The notes under the pieces were generated by a model that had not been told where the DNA came from, did not search any database, and was given only the letters and a program-made list of their open reading frames with translations. From Vibrio hepatarius (GTDB lineage: Bacteria > Pseudomonadota > Gammaproteobacteria > Enterobacterales > Vibrionaceae), in NCBI RefSeq assembly GCF_011806575.1, contig NZ_JAATOO010000012.1:1-64000 (forward strand): a stretch of DNA of 64,000 nucleotides, read 5' to 3'. Both the position numbers and the translations under genes were made by a program. Below, piece by piece: positions 10,308 to 19,512 of this stretch (the first letter of the stretch is position 1; every line of letters begins with the position of its first letter).

Positions 10308-10943
10308 TTAACGAGACAGACGCATTTCACGTTCAGCTTCTGTTAGAGAAGCAAGGAATGAATCACGCTCGAATACTCGGTTCATGTACACTTTTAGCTC
10401 TTTAGAGCCAGGACCAGTAAGCTCGATACCTAGTTGAGGTAGGCGCCACAATAGTGGTGCTAGGTAACAATCAATCAAGCTGAATTCTTCACTCATGAAG
10501 TATTCGTATTCAGCAAACACTGGCGCTAGAGTCAACAGGTCGTTACGTAGTTTATTACGTGCAGATTCCGATTCTTCAGCGCTACCTTTTACGACTTTCT
10601 CAGCCAATGTGTACCAGTTTCTCTCGATACGGTAAATCATCAGACGACTGTTACCACGTGCAACCGGGTAAACAGGCATCAAAGGTGGATGAGGGAAACG
10701 CTCATCTAGGTATTCCATAATGATCTTTGAGTCATAAAGCGCTAGCTCTCGATCAACTAGAGTAGGTACTGTTTTGTATGGGTTAAGCTCAATAAGCTCA
10801 GCAGGTAGATTTGCTTCATCAACAAGCTCTACTTCAACACTTACACCTTTCTCAGCCAGAACAATACGTACCTGATGGCTATACATATCAGATGCACTTG
10901 AAAATAGAGTCATCACAGAACGTTTATTGGCAGCTACAGCCAT
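10308..10943 (-). CDS. sspA: SspA, stringent starvation protein A
   Basis: SspA is a glutathione-S-transferase-like protein without GST activity that binds RNA polymerase and acts in stationary-phase and acid survival. The start MAVAANKRSVMTLFS is preceded by GGAGG 7 bases upstream; a GTG five codons earlier is rejected because the ribosome site lies inside it. Product is 211 aa. The thioredoxin-like N-domain contains the family signature VPTLVDRELALYDSKIIMEYLDERFPHP, and the C-domain has PLLWRLPQLGIEL. Confidence 0.97.
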   Translation of the reverse strand: MAVAANKRSVMTLFSSASDMYSHQVRIVLAEKGVSVEVELVDEANLPAELIELNPYKTVPTLVDRELALYDSKIIMEYLDERFPHPPLMPVYPVARGNSRLMIYRIERNWYTLAEKVVKGSAEESESARNKLRNDLLTLAPVFAEYEYFMSEEFSLIDCYLAPLLWRLPQLGIELTGPGSKELKVYMNRVFERDSFLASLTEAEREMRLSR

Positions 10944-10970
10944 GGAGCCCTCCAGCACACTTACAACGAT

Positions 10971-10999
10971 AAAAACAATGGAGGCTAAGCCTCCATTGT
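10971..10999 (-). terminator. Terminator of petABC
   Basis: On the minus strand CAATGGAGG, loop CTTAG, CCTCCATTG and then TTTTT; it separates petC from sspA. Confidence 0.85.
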
Positions 11000-11040
11000 A
11001 TAGTTAAAAAATTTGGAATTAGCACGGCATAATAGCACAA

Positions 11041-11778
11041 TTAGTGCACATCACGCCAATACTCTTTCTTCAACAGTACTACAACGATAGTGAAGATAAC
11101 TAGGAAACCCATTACCCACCACCCTAAAGCGTGGCGCTCTAGCTTCACAGGGTCACCTGAGTACTCCAGGAAGTTCACCAAATCGCGTACAGCGTTGTCA
11201 TACTCTTCAGTATTTAGCTCGCCCGTACCGTCTGATTCCACACCCACAACAACTTGGTGTTCTTCGCCATTAACCATTTTGGTTTCAAAAATAGGCTGAG
11301 GAATACCTTGTAGCTCTTCCAATACGTGTGGCATACCAACGCTTGGGAAGACGATGTTGTTCACGCCAAATGGACGTGTTGGGTCTGCGTAGAAAGAACG
11401 CAGGTAAGTGTATAGCCAATCCGCACCACGAACACGAGCAACCAATGTTAGATCCGGCGGTGGAGCACCAAACCATTTCGCTGCTGACTTATCAGGAATT
11501 GCGTTTTCCATCAAGTCACCCGCTTTTGCTTCTGGGTCGAAAATTAGATTTTCTTTCATCAGCTCAACTGGGATACCAATGTCACGAGCAACTCGCTCGT
11601 AACGTTGATACTGAGCAGAGTGACAACCGAAACAGTAGTTCATAAACAATTTTGCACCGTTCTGAAGAGACGCCTGATCCGATAAGTCATTGTTTGCTTT
11701 ATCTAGTGGAACATTAGCACCTGCTGCCATCGCCAGAGAAGGCAGCATTGCAAATAAAATTACAATCCATTTTTTCAT
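11041..11778 (-). CDS. petC: PetC, cytochrome c1 of the bc1 complex
   Basis: Cytochrome c1 passes electrons from the Rieske protein to soluble or membrane cytochrome c. The 245-aa precursor has a Sec signal peptide (about residues 1-19, ending AMA), a single heme c site CFGCH at Cys49/Cys52/His53, and a C-terminal membrane anchor near residues 219-236 (WWVMGFLVIFTIVVVLL). The start overlaps the petB stop by 4 bases. It is the last of the three petABC genes. Confidence 0.96.
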   Translation of the reverse strand: MKKWIVILFAMLPSLAMAAGANVPLDKANNDLSDQASLQNGAKLFMNYCFGCHSAQYQRYERVARDIGIPVELMKENLIFDPEAKAGDLMENAIPDKSAAKWFGAPPPDLTLVARVRGADWLYTYLRSFYADPTRPFGVNNIVFPSVGMPHVLEELQGIPQPIFETKMVNGEEHQVVVGVESDGTGELNTEEYDNAVRDLVNFLEYSGDPVKLERHALGWWVMGFLVIFTIVVVLLKKEYWRDVH

Positions 11779-13040
11779 TTGAATGTCACCCTTTCTGGTA
11801 GTGGCTTAGTCGCTTCGTTCTTACTGTAGAAGTACAGCAGCACGAAGAACATGAAGTAGGCTAAGCTGAAGATCTGAGCTAGGAGCGTGTAAGTTGGTGT
11901 CGCTGGAAGCGCACCTAAGATACCTAGCGCGATAAAGCTGATCGTAAATTGGATGATATTAAATAAATGGAACTTACTGCGGTAACGGTAAGAACGTACC
12001 TTACAACGGTCTAACCAAGGCAGAACAAACAGAACCACAATCGACGCACCCATGGCGACAACACCTAGTAGCTTGTCTGGAACCGCACGCAGAATCGCGT
12101 AAAACGGAGTAAAGTACCAAACAGGGGCAATATGTGGTGGTGTTTTCAGTGGGTTTGCCGCTTCAAAGTTAGGTGGCTCAAGGAAGTAACCGCCCATCTC
12201 TGGGTTAAAGAACAGCACGTAACAGAACAGGAACAAGAATCCAGCTACACCTACCATGTCCTTAACCGTACCGTAAGGGTGGAAAGGAATTGAGTCGATG
12301 ATGTCGTACTTTTTAGTGTAGTAGTCGTGGAACTTGAACTGAGTCTTGTAGTCGTCGCCCATCGAACCTTTCGGTAGCTTGGTTTCGATACCGTCTGGGT
12401 TATTTGAACCCACTTCGTGCAGTGCCAATACGTGCAAGACGATGAGCAGCAGAAGAACGATTGGTAGCGCGATTACGTGCAGTGCAAAGAAACGGTTCAG
12501 CGTCGCACCAGAGATTACGTAGTCACCACGAATCCATAGTGTTAGGTCATCACCGATAACTGGGATAGCACCGAATAGAGAGATAATTACCTGAGCACCC
12601 CAGTAAGACATCTGACCCCATGGTAGTAGGTAACCCATGAAAGCTTCAGCCATCAGCACCAAGAAGATCAACATACCGAAGATCCACAGTAGCTCACGAG
12701 GCTTCTGGTATGAACCGTAGATGAGGCCACGGAACATGTGCAGGTAAACAACAACGAAGAATGCAGAAGCGCCAGTTGAGTGCATATAGCGAAGTAGCCA
12801 ACCGTACTCAACATCACGCATGATGTATTCGATAGAAGCGAATGCACCGTCACCAGACGGTACGTAGTTCATGGTTAGCCAAATACCCGTTAGGATTTGG
12901 TTAACCAATACAAGCATCGCTAGCGAGCCGAACAGATACCAGAAGTTAAAGTTCTTTGGCATCGGGTACTCAGAAAGGTGCTTTTTGTACGCATTCATTG
13001 CGGGTATGCGTTTTTCTACCCAATCAAGTAGAGCTTGCAT
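11775..13040 (-). CDS. petB: PetB, cytochrome b of the bc1 complex
   Basis: Cytochrome b holds two b-hemes and the Qo and Qi quinone sites in the inner membrane. The 421-aa protein has eight or more hydrophobic spans, the heme-ligand helices (LLRYMHSTGASAFFVVVYLHMFRG and RFFALHVIALPIVLLLLIVLHVLALH), and the Qo-site segment that reads NPLKTPPHIAPVWYF, corresponding to the PEWY region with PVWY here. It overlaps petA by one base (TAATG) and petC by four. PVWY is common in several bacterial groups. Confidence 0.96.
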   Translation of the reverse strand: MQALLDWVEKRIPAMNAYKKHLSEYPMPKNFNFWYLFGSLAMLVLVNQILTGIWLTMNYVPSGDGAFASIEYIMRDVEYGWLLRYMHSTGASAFFVVVYLHMFRGLIYGSYQKPRELLWIFGMLIFLVLMAEAFMGYLLPWGQMSYWGAQVIISLFGAIPVIGDDLTLWIRGDYVISGATLNRFFALHVIALPIVLLLLIVLHVLALHEVGSNNPDGIETKLPKGSMGDDYKTQFKFHDYYTKKYDIIDSIPFHPYGTVKDMVGVAGFLFLFCYVLFFNPEMGGYFLEPPNFEAANPLKTPPHIAPVWYFTPFYAILRAVPDKLLGVVAMGASIVVLFVLPWLDRCKVRSYRYRSKFHLFNIIQFTISFIALGILGALPATPTYTLLAQIFSLAYFMFFVLLYFYSKNEATKPLPERVTFK

Positions 13041-13633
13041 TATGCCTCCCCTTCTTCGTCAATACCAACGATGATCTTGGTATCACTCAGATACATGTGC
13101 TTTGGAACGACTAGGTTTAATGGAGCTGGTACACCCTGGAATACACGGCCAGCCATATCGAACTTAGAACCGTGACAAGGGCAGAAGAAACCTGATTTAA
13201 CACCCTGCACTTGTTCACTAAAACTGTCAGGTAAATAGGTCGGTGAACAGCCAAGGTGAGTACAGATACCAACCGCGACAAAGTATTCAGGCTTAATCGA
13301 ACGGTAAGCATTGGTAGCGTAAGCTGGTTGTTGTGCTTCACCAGAATCTGGGTCACGTAGCTGACCGTCGATTTGTTTTAGTGCATCCACAACTGACTGT
13401 GCGCGACGGACAACCCATACAGGCTTACCACGCCACTCAACACGAACCATCTGCCCTTCTTCAAGTTTACTAATATCAACTTCAACAGGGGCACCTGCAG
13501 CTTTTGCTTTTTCACTTGGGTTCCAAGATTTAATAAAAGGCACGGCGACAGCAGCAGCTCCAAGACCACCCACAACAGCAGTTGTAGCAGTTAAGAAACG
13601 TCTGCGACCGTTATTTAAAGGCGCATTGCTCAT
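13040..13633 (-). CDS. petA: PetA, Rieske iron-sulfur subunit of the bc1 complex
   Basis: The Rieske subunit carries the 2Fe-2S cluster that takes the first electron from quinol. The 197-aa protein has a twin-arginine type N-terminus (GRRRFL at residues 9-14) followed by a hydrophobic anchor. Cluster ligands are complete: CTHLGC (Cys124, His126; Cys129 for the disulfide) and CPCHG (Cys151, Cys153, His154). It is the first gene of petABC, preceded by a clear promoter at 13732-13760. Confidence 0.97.
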   Translation of the reverse strand: MSNAPLNNGRRRFLTATTAVVGGLGAAAVAVPFIKSWNPSEKAKAAGAPVEVDISKLEEGQMVRVEWRGKPVWVVRRAQSVVDALKQIDGQLRDPDSGEAQQPAYATNAYRSIKPEYFVAVGICTHLGCSPTYLPDSFSEQVQGVKSGFFCPCHGSKFDMAGRVFQGVPAPLNLVVPKHMYLSDTKIIVGIDEEGEA

Positions 13634-13731
13634 CCAAACATTCTCCCATTTGCTCCTTTTGGATTTTTGTTATTCCGCTTAAAGAGCATGGCTAACAAAA
13701 TACGAATTTAGTTGTATTTATTTGATGGCAA

Positions 13732-13760
13732 ATGATAAATAAAACCCTACTTTTTGACAA
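13732..13760 (-). promoter_or_regulatory. petABC promoter
   Basis: On the minus strand TTGTCA (13760-13755) and TATCAT (13737-13732) are separated by exactly 17 bases, about 100 bases before petA. The rest of the 331-base gap between petA and rpsI holds the rpsI terminator and A/T-rich sequence with no gene that I can support. Confidence 0.7.
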
Positions 13761-13883
13761 GATAAAGCTACCTTTTTGTAACATCTGTGAGGCAAATCGC
13801 CTATGAGGTCACAAAAGGGGCATAAGTAAGGGAAAAGTTCGAGAAAACGAGAATTAGAAAGGATTTATTTTATGTAGAAAAAC

Positions 13884-13910
13884 AAAAAGCCCGGCATGAA
13901 GCCGAGCTTT
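13884..13910 (-). terminator. Terminator of rplM-rpsI
   Basis: On the minus strand AAAGCTCGGC, loop TTCAT, GCCGGGCTTTTT, ending the ribosomal protein operon. Confidence 0.85.
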
Positions 13911-13964
13911 GAACCACAATTTCCAGTAAAAAACCGGAATAGCGGAATTTCCAGAAAGAGGAAA

Positions 13965-14357
13965 TTAACGCTTAGAGAACTGTGGACGACGACGTGCTTT
14001 ACGTAGACCAACTTTCTTACGTTCAACGCAACGAGCGTCACGAGTAACGTAACCTGCTGCACGTAGAGTAGGACGTAGAGACTCATCGTATTCCATTAGA
14101 GCGCGAGTGATACCGTGACGGATAGCACCTGCTTGACCTGAAATACCGCCACCTTTAACAGTAACGTATAGGTCTAGTTTCTCAGTTAGTTCAACTAGCT
14201 CTAGAGGCTGTTTAACAACCATGCGAGAAGTTGGACGACCGAAGTACTCATCAAGACTACGCTTGTTGATTACGATGTTGCCGCTGCCTGGTTTAATGAA
14301 AACACGTGCAGCTGAGCTTTTGCGACGGCCAGTGCCGTAGTATTGATTCTCTGCCAT
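13965..14357 (-). CDS. rpsI: Ribosomal protein uS9
   Basis: uS9 is a small-subunit protein whose C-terminal tail reaches the P-site tRNA. The 130-aa sequence has the family start ([19 protein letters not shown]), the central [15 protein letters not shown], and the basic tail ending RPQFSKR. The terminal Lys-Arg that contacts the tRNA is present. It is 15 bases downstream of rplM in the conserved two-gene operon. Confidence 0.98.
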   Translation of the reverse strand: MAENQYYGTGRRKSSAARVFIKPGSGNIVINKRSLDEYFGRPTSRMVVKQPLELVELTEKLDLYVTVKGGGISGQAGAIRHGITRALMEYDESLRPTLRAAGYVTRDARCVERKKVGLRKARRRPQFSKR

Positions 14358-14372
14358 TTTCGAAATCCCCGA

Positions 14373-14801
14373 TTAGATGTCTAGTACTTGTGGTTGTTGA
14401 GCAACATGGTTGTGCTCAGCGCCAGCGTAAACTTTTAGCTTACGGTACATAGCACGGCCTAGAGGACCACGTGGTAGCATACCTTTAACCGCTAGCTCAA
14501 GCGCCATTTCAGGCTTACGATCGATCAGCTTTTCAAAAGTGATTGATTTTAGGCCGCCTGGGAACTCAGAGTGACGGTAGTACACTTTGTTCTTAGCTTT
14601 GTTGCCAGTTACAGCAACTTTCTCAGCGTTGATAACGATGATGTAATCACCAGTGTCAACGTGAGGAGTGTATTCAGCTTTGTGTTTGCCACGTAGGCGA
14701 GATGCAATTTCACTTGCTAGACGACCAAGAGTTTTACCTTCAGCGTCTACAACGTACCAGTCGCGTTTTACAGTTTCTGGTTTAGCAACGAAAGTTTTCA
14801 T
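14373..14801 (-). CDS. rplM: Ribosomal protein uL13
   Basis: uL13 is an early assembly protein of the large subunit. The 142-aa length is standard. Recognisable segments are [30 protein letters not shown] at the N-terminus, [16 protein letters not shown], and [19 protein letters not shown]. In E. coli, L13 represses its own operon by binding the mRNA leader; the roughly 150-base leader here (14802-14955) can fold and could act the same way. Confidence 0.98.
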   Translation of the reverse strand: MKTFVAKPETVKRDWYVVDAEGKTLGRLASEIASRLRGKHKAEYTPHVDTGDYIIVINAEKVAVTGNKAKNKVYYRHSEFPGGLKSITFEKLIDRKPEMALELAVKGMLPRGPLGRAMYRKLKVYAGAEHNHVAQQPQVLDI

Positions 14802-14966
14802 GCTAACAATAACCCGTTAATATTTAAATTTACACTTAAGGAGCTTTCGCTCCCACTGACTAAGAGTCCAGTCAACACCCCTTCGAGTGGTTGGCACTCT
14901 CGACCCGTTATGTCGAAATACCTTCGATAATCAAGGTCTGCAGTAACGGTGGGTCGCAGGATTATA
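14802..14966 (-). promoter_or_regulatory. rplM-rpsI promoter and structured leader
   Basis: A perfect -10 TATAAT (14966-14961) is followed by a transcribed leader of about 150 bases before rplM. The leader contains a GGAGC-GAAA-GCTCC hairpin (near 14841-14854) shortly before the start codon. In E. coli L13 autoregulates through such a leader, so this is a candidate L13 operator; the -35 box is not convincing. Confidence 0.55.
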
Positions 14967-15046
14967 GAGAAGTCAGTTGAAAAAATCACCTCTTTTTGGC
15001 AAAAAAGTTCATTTTTTTTTGCCTGATAATCCAGATGGAATCTAGC

Positions 15047-16159
15047 TTAAGCCAAATGCTCCTTAGCTAAGTAATCATGGCTTTGCATTTCGATTAAACG
15101 CGACTGACATCGTTTAAACTCAAATTCCAATTGCCCACTGGTATAAAGCTCTTCCAACGCCACTTCTGCGGAAATAATCAACTTAACGTGACGCTCATAG
15201 AACTCGTCGACCAATGCGATAAAGCGACGCGCGGCGTCATCAATCGTGCGGTCCATCTGTTTTACATCGGCAAGCAGCACCGTGTGATAGATTTTTGATA
15301 GTTCAATATAGTCGTTTTGACTGCGTGCAGACTGACAAAGCTGGGCAAAGCTCGCGTGCAACACCCCTTCAGCCGTTTCATTGACTTCGATTTGGCGATG
15401 GTTAATCTCAATCTGTTTTTCACCACGCTTGCCTTCACCAACCAATTGCTCAAAGTACTGGTGTAAGTTTTTGCTGGCTTGTTCATCTAACGGATAGTGA
15501 TAAATTTCTGCTTGTTCAAGCGTGCGCAGACGGTAGTCGATACCACTGTCGACGTTAAGCACCAAGCAATTACGCTGAATCAATTCAATCGCTGGCAAAA
15601 AGCGCACACGCTGTAATCCATTGCGGTACAAATCTTCCGGCGGGATATTCGAGGTCGCCACTAGAACAACGCCACGCTTAAACAACGCTTGGAATAAAGT
15701 TCCTAAAATCATCGCATCGGTAATATCTGAAACAAAGAACTCGTCAAAACAGATGATCTCCGCTTCTGCCTTAAAGGTATCCGCAACCAGCTCCAGCGGG
15801 TCATTCACATCGCCGAGAGCGTTCAGCTCATCATGGACACGATACATAAAACGGTGGAAGTGAACGCGCATTTTCTTTTGCGTCGGTAATGCATCGAAAA
15901 ACGTGTCCATCAGATACGTTTTCCCGCGCCCTACTCCGCCCCAAAAATACAAACCCTTGGGTGCTTCGGGAGCCTCAACTTGACTTTTTTTACTGAACCA
16001 GCTTTTCCAGCCAGTGCTTTTTTCTACTACCGGAGTTTCGATGTACTGAATAAACTGATGGTATAAGTTATCGAGAGCAGTGACCGCTTGTAGTTGAGCG
16101 CTATCTTGCTGGAATCCATGCTCTTTTATGTCATTTTGATAGATTTGTAGGGGAGTCAT
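15047..16159 (-). CDS. zapE: ZapE, AFG1-like ATPase of the division ring
   Basis: ZapE is an AAA-type ATPase (AFG1 family) that destabilises FtsZ polymers during constriction, especially at low oxygen or high temperature in E. coli. The 370-aa protein has Walker A GGVGRGKT near residues 74-81, Walker B IICFDEFFV near 135, and the RFLPAIELI and D-YR segments of the family. A GTG one codon upstream opens the frame; I prefer the ATG at 16159. It is divergent from zapG, another division gene. Confidence 0.95.
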   Translation of the reverse strand: MTPLQIYQNDIKEHGFQQDSAQLQAVTALDNLYHQFIQYIETPVVEKSTGWKSWFSKKSQVEAPEAPKGLYFWGGVGRGKTYLMDTFFDALPTQKKMRVHFHRFMYRVHDELNALGDVNDPLELVADTFKAEAEIICFDEFFVSDITDAMILGTLFQALFKRGVVLVATSNIPPEDLYRNGLQRVRFLPAIELIQRNCLVLNVDSGIDYRLRTLEQAEIYHYPLDEQASKNLHQYFEQLVGEGKRGEKQIEINHRQIEVNETAEGVLHASFAQLCQSARSQNDYIELSKIYHTVLLADVKQMDRTIDDAARRFIALVDEFYERHVKLIISAEVALEELYTSGQLEFEFKRCQSRLIEMQSHDYLAKEHLA

Positions 16160-16311
16160 CACTTCATATACCTATAGAGGAAGAGTTGAAACTGCTATGT
16201 AGAGCACATGCATTTTTCTTTATTGGCTGAATCACTCATAGTACCATGTCTTCAGAACATGTGTAACTTAACAGTGAAAAACATGTTAAATAACAACAAT
16301 AAGGAGCTATT

Positions 16312-16767
16312 ATGCCTTGGATTTATGCCATTGTAGGTTTGCTTGTCGGCACGCTGTTGGGCGTTATCATATCTCGTTTGACCACTCCCGATTACAAAAA
16401 GCAAAAGAGCGTCCAAAAAGAATTAGACACAGCAAAATTCGAATTGGAACAACAGAAACAAGATTTGGCGGATCACTTCGCGCAAACCGCTGAAATGCTT
16501 GATTCGCTTGGTCGAGAGTACACTAAGCTCTACCAACACATGACAAAGACGTCTTCAGAATTACTGCCTAACATTCCTGATCAGGATAACCCGTTTGTGA
16601 AAAAAGTAACGGATCAGTCCAAGTCAGAAACAGTGATTGAGGCGGAAAACGACGAGTCTATCGATCAGGCACCAAAAGATTACGCATCAGGCGCTACAGG
16701 TCTTTTGAAAGAGCAGAAGAAAGAGATTCTTGATTCAGACCAAGTAGTTACTGCAAGAGCTTCTTAA
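16312..16767 (+). CDS. zapG: ZapG (YhcB), DUF1043 membrane protein
   Basis: YhcB/ZapG is an inner-membrane protein at the interface of cell division, envelope synthesis and shape. The 151-aa product starts with one membrane span (residues 2-23, IYAIVGLLVGTLLGVIISRL) followed by a charged helical region predicted to be coiled coil (residues 30-85) and a disordered acidic tail. AAGGAG lies 5-10 bases before the ATG. The gene is divergent from zapE and precedes degQ. Confidence 0.92.
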   Translation: MPWIYAIVGLLVGTLLGVIISRLTTPDYKKQKSVQKELDTAKFELEQQKQDLADHFAQTAEMLDSLGREYTKLYQHMTKTSSELLPNIPDQDNPFVKKVTDQSKSETVIEAENDESIDQAPKDYASGATGLLKEQKKEILDSDQVVTARAS

Positions 16768-16833
16768 CTATCACCGTCATCACGGTGAACTTTGTAAAGG
16801 TTTTTGAGTCTTAACTCCCACAGGTGTCCCTTG

Positions 16834-16862
16834 AATTAATATTTTTTATACAAATATTAATT
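16834..16862. promoter_or_regulatory. Long A/T inverted repeat before degQ
   Basis: AATTAATATTT (16834-16844) and its perfect complement AAATATTAATT (16852-16862) flank a 7-base spacer; outer CCTT/AAGG bases can extend it after a bulge. It ends 31 bases before the degQ start. It has no GC stem or T-tract, so it is not a normal terminator. It may be an operator or a cruciform-prone site. Confidence 0.6.
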
Positions 16863-16893
16863 TCAAAGGCCTTAACTTAATAGGAGTTATCAG

Positions 16894-18261
16894 ATGAAAA
16901 AACCTTTGCTTGCTTTAACTGTCCTATCCTTAAGCTTAAGTTCAATCATCACGCCATTATCCGCCACTGCGGCACTACCTTTAACTGTTGGTGGAGAGCA
17001 GCTTCCAAGCCTTGCCCCAATGCTTGAGAAAGTCACCCCTGCGGTTGTGAGCATTTCTGTCGAAGGTACTCAGGTATCTAAACGCCAAATCCCGGACCAG
17101 TTTCGCTTCTTCTTCGGTCCAGACTTTCCAACAGAGCAATTGCAAGAGCGCCCATTCCGCGGCTTAGGCTCTGGTGTCATTATCGACGCTAAGAAGGGGC
17201 ATATCGTCACCAACTATCACGTGATCAACGGTGCGGAAAAAATTCGCGTTAAGCTGCATGATGGCCGTGAATACAACGCGGAACTGGTTGGCGGCGACCA
17301 GATGTCAGACGTGGCCTTGCTGAAACTCGAAAAAGCGAAAAACCTGACTGAAATTAAGATCGCAGATTCAGACAAATTGCGTGTCGGTGATTTCTCTGTC
17401 GCGATCGGTAACCCGTTTGGCTTAGGACAAACCGTTACTTCAGGGATTGTTTCTGCGCTTGGTCGCAGCGGTCTCAACCTCGAAAATTTTGAAAACTTTA
17501 TCCAAACCGACGCGGCAATCAACAGCGGTAACTCGGGTGGCGCACTGGTTAACCTCAACGGTGAACTGATCGGTATTAACACCGCGATTCTTGGCCCGAA
17601 TGGCGGCAACGTCGGTATCGGCTTTGCGATTCCATCTAATATGATGACCAATCTTACCGATCAAATCTTAGAGTTCGGTGAAGTGAAGCGCGGCATGCTA
17701 GGCGTACAAGGTGGCGAAATTACCTCCGAGTTAGCGGATGCGCTGGGTTATGAATCAAGCAAAGGTGCCTTTGTCAGCCAAGTGGTTGCAGATAGTGCTG
17801 CGGATAAAGCTGGACTAGAAGCAGGTGATGTTATTGTGTCGGTCAACGGCAAAAATATCCACTCATTCAGCGAGCTACGAGCCAAAGTAGCAACACTTGG
17901 TGCAGGTAAAGAGATCACACTCGGCGTGATTCGCGACGGTAAGAAGAAAAACTTCGACGTGACGCTTGGTGAACAGCAAAACATGAAAGCCTCAGCGGAA
18001 AAACTCCATGAAGGCTTATCGGGTGCCGAGTTAACCAACACCACACCGAAAGATTTGGTCCAAGGCGTCAAAGTCGCTGCTGTCGAGAAAGGCTCAAATG
18101 CGGCTGCGTATCAATTGGAACAAGGTGACATCATCATTGGTGTTAACCGTCAGAGAGTGAAGAACTTGGCGCAGTTCCGCAAAGCAATTGAGAAGCAAAC
18201 TGGCGTCCTCGCGCTGAACATTCAACGTGGTGACAGAACACTGTATCTGGTCATTCGTTAG
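16894..18261 (+). CDS. degQ: DegQ/DegP-type periplasmic serine protease
   Basis: A periplasmic HtrA protease and chaperone that degrades or holds misfolded envelope proteins. The 455-aa precursor has a signal peptide (to about residue 26, ATA), a trypsin-like domain with complete triad His109 (NYHV), Asp139 (SDVALL) and Ser214 (GNSGGAL), and two PDZ domains (about 255-345 and 360-455). The short loop LA and the neighbouring degS favour DegQ over DegP. Two PDZ domains distinguish it from DegS. Confidence 0.94.
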   Translation: MKKPLLALTVLSLSLSSIITPLSATAALPLTVGGEQLPSLAPMLEKVTPAVVSISVEGTQVSKRQIPDQFRFFFGPDFPTEQLQERPFRGLGSGVIIDAKKGHIVTNYHVINGAEKIRVKLHDGREYNAELVGGDQMSDVALLKLEKAKNLTEIKIADSDKLRVGDFSVAIGNPFGLGQTVTSGIVSALGRSGLNLENFENFIQTDAAINSGNSGGALVNLNGELIGINTAILGPNGGNVGIGFAIPSNMMTNLTDQILEFGEVKRGMLGVQGGEITSELADALGYESSKGAFVSQVVADSAADKAGLEAGDVIVSVNGKNIHSFSELRAKVATLGAGKEITLGVIRDGKKKNFDVTLGEQQNMKASAEKLHEGLSGAELTNTTPKDLVQGVKVAAVEKGSNAAAYQLEQGDIIIGVNRQRVKNLAQFRKAIEKQTGVLALNIQRGDRTLYLVIR

Positions 18262-18300
18262 AAAAAAGTTAGGTTAGAAAAAATAAGACCTGTGACTGAA

Positions 18301-18332
18301 AGGACAGCTGGAAATCCAGCTGTCCTTTTATT
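18301..18332 (+). terminator. Terminator after degQ
   Basis: AGGACAGCTG, loop GAAATC, CAGCTGTCCTTTTATT: a stem of about 10 base pairs with a T-rich tail, so degQ and degS are at least partly separate units. Confidence 0.85.
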
Positions 18333-18394
18333 ATTAACTAAACTAGTGATATTCTTCGATAACTTAATAACAAACGATTCTTAATGAGGAAAAT

Positions 18395-19456
18395 ATGCTG
18401 CAATTTTTATTGCGCTCTGCGGGTTTAGGATTAGCCACGGCAGTGCTTCTACTGCTTGCTGTACCCTCACTGAGGAGCAATATTTTTCCTCCCTCGACCT
18501 CTGATGACACGGAAATTAGCAGTCGCGACCAAATTTCGTTTAATCACGCGGTGCGTAATGCTGCACCAGCCGTGGTTAACATTTACAGTCGTAAATACGC
18601 AGAGAAAGACCGTTCAAAACTGCTAACACAAGGCCTGGGTTCTGGCGTAATTGTTAGTGAGAAAGGTTACATCATTACTAACTACCACGTGGTTGCCCAA
18701 GCCGACCAGATAGTGGTTGCTCTTCAAGACGGACGCGTTGCAGCTGCTCAGTTAGTCGGTAAAGACCGCCGAACCGATATTGCCGTACTACGTATCGAGG
18801 TCACTAACCTACCGGTCATTCCAACCAATCCAAATTACACACCTAAAGTAGGCGATATAGTGTTAGCGATTGGTAACCCGTACAACCTCGGACAAACCAC
18901 CACTTTCGGTATTATCTCTGCCACCGGACGCTCTTCTATCAGTGCTGATGGCCGCCAAGCGTTTATTCAAACGGACGCAGCGATCAACGAAGGTAACTCA
19001 GGTGGCGCTCTAGTAAATACTCGTGGTGAGCTCGTCGGAATCAATACCGCCTCTTTCCAACAGGCAACGGAGTTGGAAACTTACGGGATCTCTTTCGCCA
19101 TTCCATACCAGCTTGCCAACAAGATTATGCAAAAGATCATTGCTGACGGACGCGTAATTCGAGGTTACATCGGTATCGATGGACGTGATATCAACTCCGT
19201 TACGTCGCGCTTGCTCGGTAACGAGCACCTTGGCGGTATCGTCGTTTTAGGCGTTGACCCGAATGGCCCAGCTGCTGACGCTGGCTTTGAAGCTCAAGAC
19301 ATCATCTTGAAGATCGATGGAGAAAAAGTGAATGGTCGCCAAAGCGTGCTTGATATTGTCACCGAGCTAAGACCCGGTTCCAAAGTCGATATCTTAATCC
19401 TGCGTAAAGGTGAAGAAATGACACTCAGTGTCACTGTGGCAGAAGACACTAACTAA
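18395..19456 (+). CDS. degS: DegS, membrane-anchored sigma-E pathway protease
   Basis: DegS senses unfolded outer-membrane porins through its PDZ domain and makes the first cut in RseA, releasing sigma-E. The 353-aa protein has an N-terminal membrane anchor (residues 4-24), a protease domain with His98, Asp128 and Ser202 (GNSGGAL), and a single PDZ domain (about 255-350). No mutation of the triad is seen. SspB, which helps degrade the released RseA fragment, is also in this window. Confidence 0.96.
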   Translation: MLQFLLRSAGLGLATAVLLLLAVPSLRSNIFPPSTSDDTEISSRDQISFNHAVRNAAPAVVNIYSRKYAEKDRSKLLTQGLGSGVIVSEKGYIITNYHVVAQADQIVVALQDGRVAAAQLVGKDRRTDIAVLRIEVTNLPVIPTNPNYTPKVGDIVLAIGNPYNLGQTTTFGIISATGRSSISADGRQAFIQTDAAINEGNSGGALVNTRGELVGINTASFQQATELETYGISFAIPYQLANKIMQKIIADGRVIRGYIGIDGRDINSVTSRLLGNEHLGGIVVLGVDPNGPAADAGFEAQDIILKIDGEKVNGRQSVLDIVTELRPGSKVDILILRKGEEMTLSVTVAEDTN

Positions 19457-19478
19457 ATAAAGCTAAAACGCTAACAAT

Positions 19479-19509
19479 AAAAAATCCCATGCAGTGCATG
19501 GGATTTTTT
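19479..19509. terminator. Bidirectional terminator between degS and parC
   Basis: AAAAAATCCCATGCA / TGCATGGGATTTTTT is nearly a perfect palindrome with A and T runs, serving the convergent degS and parC. Confidence 0.88.
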
Positions 19510-19512
19510 GTT

